64,000 bases of DNA, from positions 4,413,001-4,477,000 of the forward strand of contig NZ_CP077097.1 in the NCBI RefSeq assembly GCF_014269225.2, written 5' to 3'. Shown one piece after another: positions 39,577 to 48,919 of the stretch; position 1 is the stretch's first letter, and each line of letters starts with the position of its first letter. Both the position numbers and the translations under genes were made by a program. Source of the stretch: Pseudomonas anuradhapurensis. GTDB taxonomy: Bacteria > Pseudomonadota > Gammaproteobacteria > Pseudomonadales > Pseudomonadaceae. The notes under the pieces are model-generated. The model was given only the letters and a program-made list of their open reading frames with translations. It did no database searches and was not told the origin of the DNA.

Positions 39577-40634
39577 CGCGTGCTCACCTCTTTGCCATGC
39601 AGCGTGTCGCCACGGGTATCGATGGTCGCTTCCACCGACATGCCCACGCGCAGGCGGGTTAACAGCGGCTGACCGTCATCGAAGACGATCTTCACCGGAA
39701 TGCGCTGCACCACCTTGGTGAAGTTGCCAGTGGCGTTGTCCGGCTTGACCGCGGCGAAGGTCACCCCGGTGGCCGGGGCGATGCTTTCCACATGGCCGTG
39801 CAGCCGCTCGCCAGCGAAGGTGTCGACACTGATGCTCACCGCCTGGCCAGGCTGCACATGGGTCAGCTGGGTTTCCTGGAAGTTGCCGACCACGTAGGCC
39901 TGCTGCAACGGCACCACCGACAGCAGGCGGGCGCCCGGGTTGACGTAGGCGCCGACGCGCAGGGCGCGCTCACCGACCATGCCGTCCACCGGCGCCGTGA
40001 TGCGGGTGTAGGACAAGTCGAGCTGGGCCTTTTCCAGCCCCGCCTCGGCACGCTTGAGCTGGCCATCGGCACTGGCCACCTGGGCACCGAGGATATCCAC
40101 CTGTTTGCGCGCTGCCAGCAACGCCGCCTGGGCATTGGCCAGGCGTGCACGCGCCTGGTCGACCCTGCTGCGCGCCTGCTGGGCATTCTGCACGGTACCG
40201 GCGCCCTGCTCGGCCAGGCGGCTGTAGCGGTTCACTTCATGGTCGGCGAATGCGGCTTCGGCCTGGGCGGCTTTAACCTCGGCCTCGGCCTGGGCAATCA
40301 GTGCGGCCTGGCGCTCCAAAGTGGCCCTGGCGTCGGCGCTCTGCGCCTTGGCCACCAACAGCTGCGCCTGCGCGGCATCCAGCGCAGCCTGGTAGTCGCG
40401 GGCATCGATGGTCGCCAGTAGCTGGCCGGCCTTGACCTGCTGGTTGTCCTCCACCAGCACCTCCTTGATGAAGCCGGCGACCTTCGGCGCGACCACGGTG
40501 TAGTCGGCGACCACATAGGCATCATTGGTGCTCTGGCGGTGGTCGCTGCCGAACAGCCAGGGGCCGACGATGCCGGCCAGGACGGCCACGGCAAGCACCG
40601 AGCCGATGATCAGGGTCTTACGGTTGTTGGTCAT
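39573..40634 (-). CDS. HlyD-family membrane-fusion protein (EmrA-like)
   Basis: About 353 aa. The N-terminal membrane anchor (LIIGSVLAVAVLAGIVGPWLFG) is followed by the split biotinyl-lipoyl domain (YTVVAPKVAGFIKEVLVEDNQQVKAGQ; the second half near TRITAPVDGMVGERALRVGAYV), with long coiled-coil hairpins rich in Ala/Gln between. It joins the MFS pump to the outer-membrane channel. I chose ATG 40634 (MTNNRKTL) with GAGAA upstream; GTG 40655 in frame is also possible. Confidence 0.92.
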   Translation of the reverse strand: MTNNRKTLIIGSVLAVAVLAGIVGPWLFGSDHRQSTNDAYVVADYTVVAPKVAGFIKEVLVEDNQQVKAGQLLATIDARDYQAALDAAQAQLLVAKAQSADARATLERQAALIAQAEAEVKAAQAEAAFADHEVNRYSRLAEQGAGTVQNAQQARSRVDQARARLANAQAALLAARKQVDILGAQVASADGQLKRAEAGLEKAQLDLSYTRITAPVDGMVGERALRVGAYVNPGARLLSVVPLQQAYVVGNFQETQLTHVQPGQAVSISVDTFAGERLHGHVESIAPATGVTFAAVKPDNATGNFTKVVQRIPVKIVFDDGQPLLTRLRVGMSVEATIDTRGDTLHGKEVSTR

Positions 40635-40662
40635 TTCAGCAGTTCTCGAATTCACCCCAGGT

Positions 40663-42201
40663 TCAAGCCACCGCGCGCGGTGGGTAGACCCGGGTAGGCA
40701 CGAAAGGAATCAGGCAGATCAAGGCCGTGGCAATGCCGGCCATGATCAGGTAGAGGTCGGCCGACGTCAGCACCAACGCCTGTTCGTGGATACGCTTGGC
40801 CAGGCCCACGGCGTTGTCGTCGACCAACGGGGCGTTGCCCAGGCTGTCCACCAGGTGGTTGGAATGAAAGTGCCGGCGTACGGTGCCCAGGGCGTCCAGC
40901 AGGCCACCGGCAACCACCGCTGCCAGGCCCTTCACGGTGTTGAACCAGCTGGAAGCGAAGGGGCCTTCCTGCGGGGACATGCCATTGGTGGACAGCATCA
41001 GCAGCGGCAGCACGGCCATCGGTTGGCCAAACACCTGCAGCAGGTAGAACGGATAGAAGTCGCCACGGATCCACTCGGCGGTCAGCAGGCTGCTGCCAAG
41101 GCAGGACACCGCCAGCAACGCCAGGCCGACGCCCAGCACCCAGCGGCAGTCCACTGCGCGGATGTTGCACAGCGCCGCCGTCAGTGGCAGGGCTACCAGT
41201 TGCGGCATCGCCACCAGCAGCATCAACGGGCTGGTCTGCGCCGGGCGATAGCCCTGCAGCTGCGCGAGGTAGGCCGAAGGGATGCTGCCCACACCGGAGA
41301 GCACGATCAGCACCCCGGCCAGGGTGACCAGGGCGAAACTCAGGTTGCGCCGCGACAGCATGCGCAACTGGAAGAACGGCAGCGGCTCGGACCACTCGTT
41401 GTACATGAACAGCACCAGCAACAGCAGGCCACCGCCGAGCAGCCAGCAGATCAGCGGCGAATCGAACCAGCCCCAGCGGTCGCCCAACGACAAGCCCAGC
41501 ACGATGCAACTGATGGCAGGCAGGCCGAGCAGCACACCACGCCAGTCGAACTGCTTGAAGCGCTCCAGGCGAAGCGGGTCCTGCGGCAGGCCCCAGCCGA
41601 CACAGGCCATCGCCAGTGCCGAGGGCAGGATGATCTGCCAGAACGCCCATCGCCAGCCGACGTATTCGGTCCACAGCCCCGCCAGCGGCGTGCCGAGGTT
41701 GGGCCCAAAGGTGGCGGTGAGCGCGTAGCAGGCCAGGCCATAGACCTTGATGCCCGGCGGCAGGAAGCGCAGGGCCACGCTCATCAGCATTGGCGGCAGC
41801 GCGCCCGAGGCGAAGCCCTGGAGCACACGCAGCAGCATCAGGCTGTGCAGGTTGGGGGCGAACGGTTGCAGCAGGCCGAGCAACGCGAACAAGCCAATGG
41901 CGCACAGGGTGAAACGCCGTAACGAGAAGGTGGTGGCCAGCCAGGGCGCGAAGGCCATGGCCGACACCGAGGCAGCGCTGTACACCGCCAGCAGCCAGGC
42001 GCCTTCGTCGGCACCGATACCCATGGCGCCGCGGATATCGGCCAGGGAGATCTTGGTCACCGATTCGTTGAGCCCTGCGCACAACACGGCCAGCAATACC
42101 CCGAACAGCCCGACCACTACCTGCAGGCCGAACGTGGCCTGCGCAGGGGCTGCCGGCGCAGGCGCGGCGAGCGCGGCAGATGGGGCGGACAGGGAACTCA
42201 T
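40663..42201 (-). CDS. MFS drug exporter, DHA2 (EmrB) family
   Basis: 512 aa, 14-TM type major facilitator. Membrane helices run from about residue 22 to the end, with the motif-A/C-like segments and the proline/glycine-rich helix GLWTEYVGWRWAFWQIILPSA typical of EmrB/QacA proteins. ATG 42201 has GGAG nine bases before. First gene of the three-gene efflux operon. The substrate is not predictable; aromatic or hydrophobic compounds are likely. Confidence 0.93.
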   Translation of the reverse strand: MSSLSAPSAALAAPAPAAPAQATFGLQVVVGLFGVLLAVLCAGLNESVTKISLADIRGAMGIGADEGAWLLAVYSAASVSAMAFAPWLATTFSLRRFTLCAIGLFALLGLLQPFAPNLHSLMLLRVLQGFASGALPPMLMSVALRFLPPGIKVYGLACYALTATFGPNLGTPLAGLWTEYVGWRWAFWQIILPSALAMACVGWGLPQDPLRLERFKQFDWRGVLLGLPAISCIVLGLSLGDRWGWFDSPLICWLLGGGLLLLVLFMYNEWSEPLPFFQLRMLSRRNLSFALVTLAGVLIVLSGVGSIPSAYLAQLQGYRPAQTSPLMLLVAMPQLVALPLTAALCNIRAVDCRWVLGVGLALLAVSCLGSSLLTAEWIRGDFYPFYLLQVFGQPMAVLPLLMLSTNGMSPQEGPFASSWFNTVKGLAAVVAGGLLDALGTVRRHFHSNHLVDSLGNAPLVDDNAVGLAKRIHEQALVLTSADLYLIMAGIATALICLIPFVPTRVYPPRAVA

Positions 42202-42290
42202 GGGCAGACATCTCCGGCAACAAATTTGCGACTGGAGCAAGTCTAAGAAGGTCGAATGCTGACGAAAACTGACTTCTCGGTAGGTTTAAG

Positions 42291-42305
42291 TTGCGTCAGG
42301 CGCAA
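42291..42305. promoter_or_regulatory. LysR-type operator candidate before the EmrB-like pump
   Basis: TTGCG-TCAGG-CGCAA is a perfect 5-5-5 palindrome with the T-N11-A core of LysR-family sites. It lies 90 bases upstream of the pump start and 52 bases after the LysR gene stop. The LysR gene next to it is the natural candidate to bind it. Confidence 0.55.
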
Positions 42306-42356
42306 TCCACATCAGCACTGCTTCCCGGGTATGCCGGCGAAGCAGCCAACCCGCGA

Positions 42357-43265
42357 TCAAGGGTCGACACTGCAGCAAGCCTTCAAGATCTGCCGCAACC
42401 AGCGATGCGCCGGGTCATTGTGGAAGCGGGGATGCCATGCCTGCAGCACGGTCACCCGCTCCAACGGCACCGGGATCTCGAATGAACGCAGCGGTAGCCC
42501 AAGCTTGTGCACGCTGTTGAGAATATTCGCCGGCATCGGCAGGATCAGGTCGGAATCCGGTAGGGAAAACAGCGCCGAGTGAAAGCTCGGGGTAATCAAC
42601 GCCACCCGCCGCTGCACCTTGCAGTTGGCCAGCTCGACATCGATCGGGCCGTTGGCACGACCACGGCGAGACACGCTGATCTGTGGATAACTGGCGAAAC
42701 TGGTGGGCGTGATCGGCTGCTGGAAAATCGGGTGATCGCGCCTGGCCAGGCCCACATAGTAAGTCTGGAACAGGCTCTGCACCTTGATCTCCGGGCCCAG
42801 CTCCATGGTCGAACTGATGATCAGGTCGGTACGCCCGTCGCGCAGCACGCTGTCATCATCACCGCCGGGGCTTTCCGGCACGAAGCGCAGCACCGTGCGC
42901 GGCGCCTGTTCGTGCATGCGCCGTAGCAGCTGGGCGCCGTACAGGGCAATGAACAGGTCGTTGGTGCGGATGTTGAAGGCCCGGTCGAGCCTGGGCAGGT
43001 CGACTTCGTCGGCACTGCGGAACACCTCGCCGGCCTGCTCCACCAGGGTTGCCACCTGCTCACGCAGGGCCAGTGCCCGCGGCGTCGGCACCAGGCCACG
43101 GCCGGCACGCACCAGGATCGGGTCGCCCAGGGCATCACGGATACGCCCGAGGGTTCGGCTCATCGCCGCCGGGCTCAGGTTCATGCGCTGCGCCGCGCCG
43201 ACCACGCTGCCTTCATCGAGCAGGGCATCGAGGGCGACGAGCAGGTTCATGTCCGGGAGTTGCAT
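42357..43265 (-). CDS. LysR-family transcription regulator
   Basis: 302 aa. The N-terminal winged helix-turn-helix (NLLVALDALLDEGSVVGAAQRMNLSPAAMSRTLGRIRDALGDPIL) is of the NodD/LeuO-like subgroup, followed by the LysR effector-binding domain. ATG 43265 (MQLPDMNLL) fits the family; 38 more codons upstream are open but not conserved-looking. It precedes the efflux operon in the same direction and probably controls it. The inducer is unknown. Confidence 0.92.
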   Translation of the reverse strand: MQLPDMNLLVALDALLDEGSVVGAAQRMNLSPAAMSRTLGRIRDALGDPILVRAGRGLVPTPRALALREQVATLVEQAGEVFRSADEVDLPRLDRAFNIRTNDLFIALYGAQLLRRMHEQAPRTVLRFVPESPGGDDDSVLRDGRTDLIISSTMELGPEIKVQSLFQTYYVGLARRDHPIFQQPITPTSFASYPQISVSRRGRANGPIDVELANCKVQRRVALITPSFHSALFSLPDSDLILPMPANILNSVHKLGLPLRSFEIPVPLERVTVLQAWHPRFHNDPAHRWLRQILKACCSVDP

Positions 43266-43424
43266 GGCCGTTTTCCGTGACAGCTGTGGGAATGGCGATG
43301 GTAGCAGGTTGGCGGATTGCACCAGACGCAATGCGCTCGTGCGTGGCGGGGCATTTATTAGCTGGCTGTGTTTGGCCATAAATGAGGCATTGGCACATCA
43401 GCCAGCCTCAGCCAAGGATCCCGC

Positions 43425-43877
43425 ATGCCCAGCCCCGTCCTGATCGCCATCGACGCCTCCCCCGCTTCCACCGTCCTGCTCACCCTCGCCCGCCGCTATT
43501 GCCACCCAGGCGATCATGAATTGCACGTGCTGCTGGCCATCGACTCGACTTTCGCCGTGCACGACCAACCCGCGCCTTACACCACCGAGGAACTGGAGGA
43601 ATACCCCGCCGCCTGCGAGGAACAACGCCTGGGTGACCGCGCCGTGGCCGAAGCGGTGGCGCTATTGCAACAGGCCGGCTTCGACAGCCAGGGCTGCGTG
43701 GTTGCCGGGCAGCCGGTCGAGGCAATTGTCAGCAAGGCACAGAAACTGAACTGCGAGCTGATCATCATGGGCCACCGCCACCTGTCGCGGCTGGGGCGGT
43801 TGCTGGACCCGTCGATCAGCGCGAAGGTGATCGACCGGGTTGAGGTGCCGGTGTTGGTGGGGGCTGCGGGTGGATGA
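43425..43877 (+). CDS. Universal stress protein (UspA family)
   Basis: 150 aa, one Usp domain. It starts PSPVLIAIDASPASTVLL and ends with the ATP-binding motif G-2x-G-9x-G-type segment IIMGHRHLSRLGRLLDPSISAKVIDRVEVPVLVG; the usual glycines are partly replaced, so nucleotide binding is uncertain. It stands alone, divergent from the LysR gene, and is followed by a perfect long palindrome. Confidence 0.9.
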   Translation: MPSPVLIAIDASPASTVLLTLARRYCHPGDHELHVLLAIDSTFAVHDQPAPYTTEELEEYPAACEEQRLGDRAVAEAVALLQQAGFDSQGCVVAGQPVEAIVSKAQKLNCELIIMGHRHLSRLGRLLDPSISAKVIDRVEVPVLVGAAGG

Positions 43878-43891
43878 CTTGAGAGGTTTAT

Positions 43892-43939
43892 CGCCTGTGA
43901 GATCGAGCGCCGCCCGCGCGGCGCTCGATCTCACAGGCG
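43892..43939. repeat. Perfect 21-bp hairpin repeat (CTGTGAGATCGAGCGCCG type)
   Basis: CGCCTGTGAGATCGAGCGCC G and its exact inverse around a six-base CCCGCG loop, between the convergent Usp and HlyD-type genes. Its sequence differs from both REP families in this window, so it is a third repeat type. It can serve as a two-way terminator. Confidence 0.85.
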
Positions 43940-43948
43940 CCACACCAC

Positions 43949-44809
43949 TCAAGGCGAACCCGGCTTCACCACCACCGTACAGGTCGTGCCCGCCGCCAGC
44001 AGGAACCCTTCCGGCACCTCATCGATGTGAATACGCACCGGCACCCGCTGCGCCAGGCGCACCCAGTTGAAGGTCGGGTTAACATCGGCAATCAGCTCGC
44101 GGCTTTGCGGGTTGTCGCGGTCGTAGATGCCACGGGCGATGCTCTCCACATGGCCCTTGATGCGCTCGCCGCTCATCATCTGCAGCTCGGCCTGGTCACC
44201 CACCTGCACATGCGGCAGCTTGGTCTCTTCGAAGAACCCATACACCCAGAACGAGTGCTCGTCGACCACCGCCATCACCGCTTCGCCGGTGCGCGCATAG
44301 TCACCCTTGTGGATATTCAGGTTGGTCACATAGCCGTCCACCGTGGCCACGATCTGCGTGCGCTTCAGGTTCAGCTCGGCTGCTGCCAGCTCGGCAAGGG
44401 CTTGCTGGTAATCGGCCTGGGCCGCGTTGGCGATGTTGCTGGCGTCGTCGCGGTTTTCCTTGGAGATCACCAGGTTGTCCATGTCGGCGCGGCGCTTGGC
44501 GTTGACCTTGCGCATTTCCCAGGTGGCCTTGCGCGAAGCGACCAGGGCCTTGGCCTGGTCGACTGCCAGCTGGTAGTGCTCGGGGTCGATCTGGATCAGC
44601 AGGTCGCCCTTCTTCACCCGCTGGTTGTCCTTGACCGGCACGTCCACCACATAGCCGGGCACGTCGGCGGCGACGTTGATGATGTCGGCGCGCACGCGGC
44701 CGTCACGGGTCCATGGAGTGGTCATGTAATGCAGCCACAACTGGCGACCGATCACCACGGCAGCGGTCAGCACCAGCAGGGTGGCGATCAGGCTGAAGAA
44801 CTTTTTCAT
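43949..44809 (-). CDS. HlyD-family secretion protein (AaeA-like)
   Basis: 286 aa. An N-terminal membrane anchor (LIATLLVLTAAVVIG) and the AaeA-like start of the periplasmic part (TTPWTRDGRVRADIINVAADVPGYV) are followed by a lipoyl half-domain and barrel domain ending in LLAAGTTCTVVV. It works with the FUSC-type protein and DUF1656 protein next to it, as in the AaeAB aromatic-acid exporter. Last gene of the operon. Confidence 0.93.
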   Translation of the reverse strand: MKKFFSLIATLLVLTAAVVIGRQLWLHYMTTPWTRDGRVRADIINVAADVPGYVVDVPVKDNQRVKKGDLLIQIDPEHYQLAVDQAKALVASRKATWEMRKVNAKRRADMDNLVISKENRDDASNIANAAQADYQQALAELAAAELNLKRTQIVATVDGYVTNLNIHKGDYARTGEAVMAVVDEHSFWVYGFFEETKLPHVQVGDQAELQMMSGERIKGHVESIARGIYDRDNPQSRELIADVNPTFNWVRLAQRVPVRIHIDEVPEGFLLAAGTTCTVVVKPGSP

Positions 44810-44819
44810 CGAAGGTTTC

Positions 44820-45035
44820 TCACCAGTAGAGCGACAGCGCCAGGGCGCCGAACAGACAGACGAACAGACTCAGGCGCAGCAGCGCCGGGTGCCAGAAGAA
44901 GCGGTAGCCATCATGGCTGGCGATGAACCGGTCCAGGCCCCAGGCCAGGCCCAGGGCGAACAGGAACATCAAGGTCATGGTGGGCATGTACACGCCATGG
45001 AAGGCGATTTCACGGGGCATGATTTCACGGAGCAC
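44820..45035 (-). CDS. DUF1656 small membrane protein (AaeX-like)
   Basis: About 71 aa with two membrane segments (MTLMFLFALGLAWGLDRFI and LLRLSLFVCLFGALALSLYW). This family (AaeX) always accompanies AaeA/AaeB exporters; its role is unknown. GTG 45035 has AGGA seven bases before, while the ATG at 45020 (MPREIAFHGVYMP) has no ribosome site at the right distance. The GTG start overlaps the FUSC gene by 11 bases. Either start is possible. Confidence 0.85.
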   Translation of the reverse strand: MLREIMPREIAFHGVYMPTMTLMFLFALGLAWGLDRFIASHDGYRFFWHPALLRLSLFVCLFGALALSLYW

Positions 45036-47202
45036 GGTGCAGTCCTTTCGCCGGTGCCAGTGGCGACTGTGGGTCGAGCAGGGATGAACGGATGAAGTGC
45101 AGGTAGCTTTGCGCGCGACGCAGTACCGAGGTGTCGAAGTGCCGGGCGAACGGCTCGTCGGTGGCCTGTACGCGGGCAATGGCATGGTCCACCGCCACCA
45201 GGGCGCGTTCGTGGTTGCTGGCGCTGGGCTGCAGGAACAACCGTGCCAGCGCGCGGCCCATGACCCGGATGGCCTGGCGCCAGGGTTGCGACTCGGCGTA
45301 GGCCGGGTGCACCGGCGCGCGGGCCTGCTCCTTGCGCAGTTCGATGACTGCGTGGCCGATTTCCAGCACGGTGAACATCCAGCCCATCAGCTGGCTTTGT
45401 ACCTGCGGCTTGCCGGCAGCCAGGCCATACGCCTGGTGCAGCAGGTCGCGGGTGCGGCTTTCGAAGGCCGAGCCCAGGCCGCGCAGGCGACCGCTGATGG
45501 CGAACAGCACCTGCTCGCGCAGTTCCTGCTCCAGGCGGCTCCACAGCCAGCGGCTGTTGGGCGGCAGGATGATCGCCCCGGCCGCAGCGCAGACGAACAT
45601 GCCGATGACCATGCCGATGTAGTCGTTGATGAAGCTGTACGGGTCATACACGGTCAGGTTGTTCGGCACCGAGCCGATGGCGAAGAACACCAGCAGGCCG
45701 ATGCCATAGCCGGCGTAGGCCGGGCGTGACGAGAGGAAGGCGCCGAACACGAATACCGGCGCCAGCACCATGCACAACAGCGGGAAACCGTCGATCCAGG
45801 GGAACACGAAGAAGGTTTCGAAGAAGCCGACGAAGGCGCCGATGGCGGTACCGCAGGCCATCTGGAACGACATGCGCTTGGGGTTGGGCGAAGCTGCCGA
45901 CAGGCCGACGGTGACCGTGGCGATCAGGGTCATCATCGCCCCGCTGGGCCAGTCGCTGAGCAGCCAGTAACTGCCCAGCAGCAACAGCACCGCCGAGGCG
46001 CGCAGGCCGGCGGCCAGCGACACCAGCCAGCTGGTCTGCGCCACATAGGGCTCGTCCCATTGTTCGCGCTCGTGCCGGTGCGCGGCCAGCGAGGCGTGCG
46101 TCTCGGCATAGCTGTACATCTCGTCGACGAAGCGGTAGAGCAACTCGAAGGCCGTGTGGAAATCCAGCAGGTCGGCCTCGCTCGGCTCGGTCGTCAGGTA
46201 CTCGGCGCGCAGGCTGCGCACCTGCGCCTGCAGGCCTTCCTTGTAAGCCGCCAGCTCCAGGGTCAGGCGCAACGCGTCGGCATCGGTCAGCGCCCGGCCG
46301 ACGTAAGGTTGCAGCAACTCCACCAAGGTGTTCAGGCCTGGCTCGATGGCGCTGACGATCTGCAGCGGGCCACGCGCACGCAGGCGCTCCAGCAACCGGT
46401 GCAGGGCATTGAAGCGGGTGGTGATGGCCATGAACTCGCTGTTCATGCGCACCAGCCGGCCAGAGCGTCGGCGCATGTGCGGGTCTTCGAATGCGGTGAC
46501 GTTGCGCAGGCTCTCAAGGCCCACTGCCTCGGCGACGAAACGCACGTTGCTGCTCTCGAAGCGGTCGCGCTGGCTGTCGCCGCGCAAGGCCTCGACCACT
46601 ACTCCGGCGAATACGCCAAAGCGCTGGTACAGGGCGTTGCGCATGGCGGCACTGGCCGACTGCGGCAGGATCGCCGCGCTGACGAAGGTCGACACCAGGA
46701 TGCCCAGGGCGATTTCCAGCACCCGCCATACCGCTGCCATGAATGCCTGGTCAGGGTGTTGCAGCACCGGCAGGCCGATCATCGCTGCGGTGTAGCCGGC
46801 CAGCACGAAACCATAGGCGCGGAAGGTGCGATAGCGCATCGCACCGGCCGAGCACAGGCCTACCCACAGGGCCAGACTGGGCAGGAACAGCTCGGTGTTC
46901 TGCGGAAAGATGGCGATCAGCGCCACCATCATCGCCGAACCGGCCAAAGTGCCCAGCACCCGGTAGAAGCTCTTGGCGAATACATGCCCGCTTTGCGGCT
47001 GCATCACGATGAACACGGTGATCATCGCCGTGCGCGGTTGCGGCAGTTCCAGGCGCATGGCCAGCCACAAGGTAATGAACGCAGCGGTCAGCACCTTGAA
47101 GATGTACACCCAGGTCACACCGTCGGTGCGCGCCCAGGCAAAGAAGCCCCGGCGCCATTCCAGGCTCTGCAGCCAGCGCACGGGCAAACTCGAAGTGCTC
47201 AT
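45025..47202 (-). CDS. FUSC-family inner-membrane exporter (AaeB-like)
   Basis: 725 aa. Two sets of hydrophobic helices (about residues 30-190 and 390-540) each have a soluble domain behind them, the layout of the FUSC/AaeB family. It starts with WVYIFKVLTAAFITLWLAMRLELPQPRTAMITVFIVMQPQSG, in which the PRTAM..V motif is typical. Probably exports aromatic acids or similar compounds with its HlyD and OprM partners. Confidence 0.94.
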   Translation of the reverse strand: MSTSSLPVRWLQSLEWRRGFFAWARTDGVTWVYIFKVLTAAFITLWLAMRLELPQPRTAMITVFIVMQPQSGHVFAKSFYRVLGTLAGSAMMVALIAIFPQNTELFLPSLALWVGLCSAGAMRYRTFRAYGFVLAGYTAAMIGLPVLQHPDQAFMAAVWRVLEIALGILVSTFVSAAILPQSASAAMRNALYQRFGVFAGVVVEALRGDSQRDRFESSNVRFVAEAVGLESLRNVTAFEDPHMRRRSGRLVRMNSEFMAITTRFNALHRLLERLRARGPLQIVSAIEPGLNTLVELLQPYVGRALTDADALRLTLELAAYKEGLQAQVRSLRAEYLTTEPSEADLLDFHTAFELLYRFVDEMYSYAETHASLAAHRHEREQWDEPYVAQTSWLVSLAAGLRASAVLLLLGSYWLLSDWPSGAMMTLIATVTVGLSAASPNPKRMSFQMACGTAIGAFVGFFETFFVFPWIDGFPLLCMVLAPVFVFGAFLSSRPAYAGYGIGLLVFFAIGSVPNNLTVYDPYSFINDYIGMVIGMFVCAAAGAIILPPNSRWLWSRLEQELREQVLFAISGRLRGLGSAFESRTRDLLHQAYGLAAGKPQVQSQLMGWMFTVLEIGHAVIELRKEQARAPVHPAYAESQPWRQAIRVMGRALARLFLQPSASNHERALVAVDHAIARVQATDEPFARHFDTSVLRRAQSYLHFIRSSLLDPQSPLAPAKGLHRAP

Positions 47203-48728
47203 TCGGCGTTATCCGGCTGCTGCTCGAAAATGGCCAGGGTGGCCGGGGTTTTCGGTGCCGCCTGGCGCTCTTCCTGCGGCACGTCCTGGCCAGCCTGCAA
47301 GCCACCACCCAGGGCGGTGACCAGTTCGGCATGGGCGATCAGGCGGGCAGCCTGCACCTGCTGCTGCACCTGCTGCTGGCGGAACAGCAAGGTCTGTGCG
47401 TTGAGCACGTTGAGGTAGTCGGTGAGCCCGCGCTGGAAGGCGATCATGGCGATGTCGTAGGTTTTTTGCGCGGCAGCGACCGACTCGGCGGCGAAGTGCG
47501 ACTGCTCCTGCATCGACTCGCGTCTAATCAGCTGGTCGGAGATGTTCCTCAGCGCACCCACCACGGTCTGGTTGTAGCGCGCCACGGCCACGTCATAGCC
47601 TGCCGAGGCCACGCCCAACTGCGAGCGCAGGCGGCCACCGTCGAAGATCGGCAGGCTGATGGCCGGGCCGACGTTGTAGTTGAACTTGCGCCCGGTGAGG
47701 AACTCCAGCGGGCCACCGCCAGTGGCCATGAAGCCCAGGCTGCCGACCAGGTCGACGTTGGGGAAGAAGCCGGCGTGGGCGACATCGATGCCACGCGCCT
47801 GGGCAGCCACCTGCCAGCGGCTGGCGACCACGTCGGGGCGCTGACCGACCAGCTCGGCCGGCAGGTTCGACGGCAGTTTCAGCGGCGCGGCCAAGGCCAG
47901 GGTCGGGCGCTGCAATTGCGCACCCTCCCCCGGCCCCTTGCCGGCCAAGGCGGCCAGCTGGTTACGGGTCAGGGCAATTTCTTCATTGAGGCTATCCAGC
48001 TGGCGGTGGGTTTCCGGCAGCGGCGCTTCGGCCTGGCTGACTTCGAAGTGAGTGCCGATGCCGGCATCCAGGCGGCGCTTGGCCAGGGCCAGGATCTGCT
48101 CCTGCTGCTGCAGTTCGGCCTTGACGATATCGCGTTGGGCGAAGTGCAGGCTCAGCTGGATATAGGCGCGCACCACGTTGTTCTGCAGCTCCAGCTGCGC
48201 CTGGCGGGCTTCGGCCACACTCATGTGCGCCTGGTCCACGGCCTGCTCGCTGGCATTGCGTTCGCGGCCCCAGAGGTCGAGGGCATAGCTGAAACCGATG
48301 GCAGCGTTGTTGTCCCAGGTATTGGCCCCGGAAAGTGCACCAGGGCCGTAGAACTGGTCCTCAGGCCAGTTGTGGCGCTTGAGCGTGGCCTGGCCGTTGG
48401 CCTGGAGCTTCTCTGCCGACTCGACCACACCAGCCATGGCCTTGGCTTCGCGCACCCGCGCCGCCGCCATGGCCAGGCTCGGGCTGCCGGCCACGGCCAG
48501 GGCAACCCAGCGGTCCAGCTGGGGGTCGCCGTAGGCATGCCACCACTGCTGGTCAGGCCAGTGGGCGTCGCTGGCGGCTTCGCGTATGGCCGCGTCGGTG
48601 GTCAGGGTATTGGCTTGCAGCGTCTTGCTTTGCGGGGCTATGCCCCAGGTTCCGATACAGCCGCTCAAGGTGAGGGCAAGGGCACAGGCACTGAACGCAT
48701 TGAGCGTTCTGATGATGCGACGCGGCAC
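47199..48728 (-). CDS. Outer-membrane efflux lipoprotein (NodT/OprM family)
   Basis: 509 aa TolC-type channel with lipobox LSGC (about residue 24) and the two alpha-helical repeats of the family. It starts with GTG at 48728; no other start gives a complete signal peptide, and the ribosome site is weak. Its stop overlaps the FUSC start by four bases. First gene of the operon OprM-FUSC-DUF1656-HlyD, which is an unusual order since the channel is often last. Confidence 0.92.
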   Translation of the reverse strand: MPRRIIRTLNAFSACALALTLSGCIGTWGIAPQSKTLQANTLTTDAAIREAASDAHWPDQQWWHAYGDPQLDRWVALAVAGSPSLAMAAARVREAKAMAGVVESAEKLQANGQATLKRHNWPEDQFYGPGALSGANTWDNNAAIGFSYALDLWGRERNASEQAVDQAHMSVAEARQAQLELQNNVVRAYIQLSLHFAQRDIVKAELQQQEQILALAKRRLDAGIGTHFEVSQAEAPLPETHRQLDSLNEEIALTRNQLAALAGKGPGEGAQLQRPTLALAAPLKLPSNLPAELVGQRPDVVASRWQVAAQARGIDVAHAGFFPNVDLVGSLGFMATGGGPLEFLTGRKFNYNVGPAISLPIFDGGRLRSQLGVASAGYDVAVARYNQTVVGALRNISDQLIRRESMQEQSHFAAESVAAAQKTYDIAMIAFQRGLTDYLNVLNAQTLLFRQQQVQQQVQAARLIAHAELVTALGGGLQAGQDVPQEERQAAPKTPATLAIFEQQPDNAE

Positions 48729-48919
48729 AGCTGCGATTTCCCGAGGAAGAGGTGATAGGGCCGGGCAATTCTAGGGGGCGCCAGCACTGGCGATAAGCGT
48801 GGATTCCTGCGAATCTTTGTTACCAAAACAGCGATAATCCGCCTTTGGTCGAAGGCAACTTTTCATCTTTTTTTCGTTACTTCGTGACACAATTTTGTCC
48901 TCTACATCGAGAGTGACCC

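Noticed and set aside
43352..43384. CATTTAT...ATAAATG inverted repeat between LysR and the Usp gene
   Set aside because: Seven-base arms with a long spacer; could occur by chance in the AT-richer gap.
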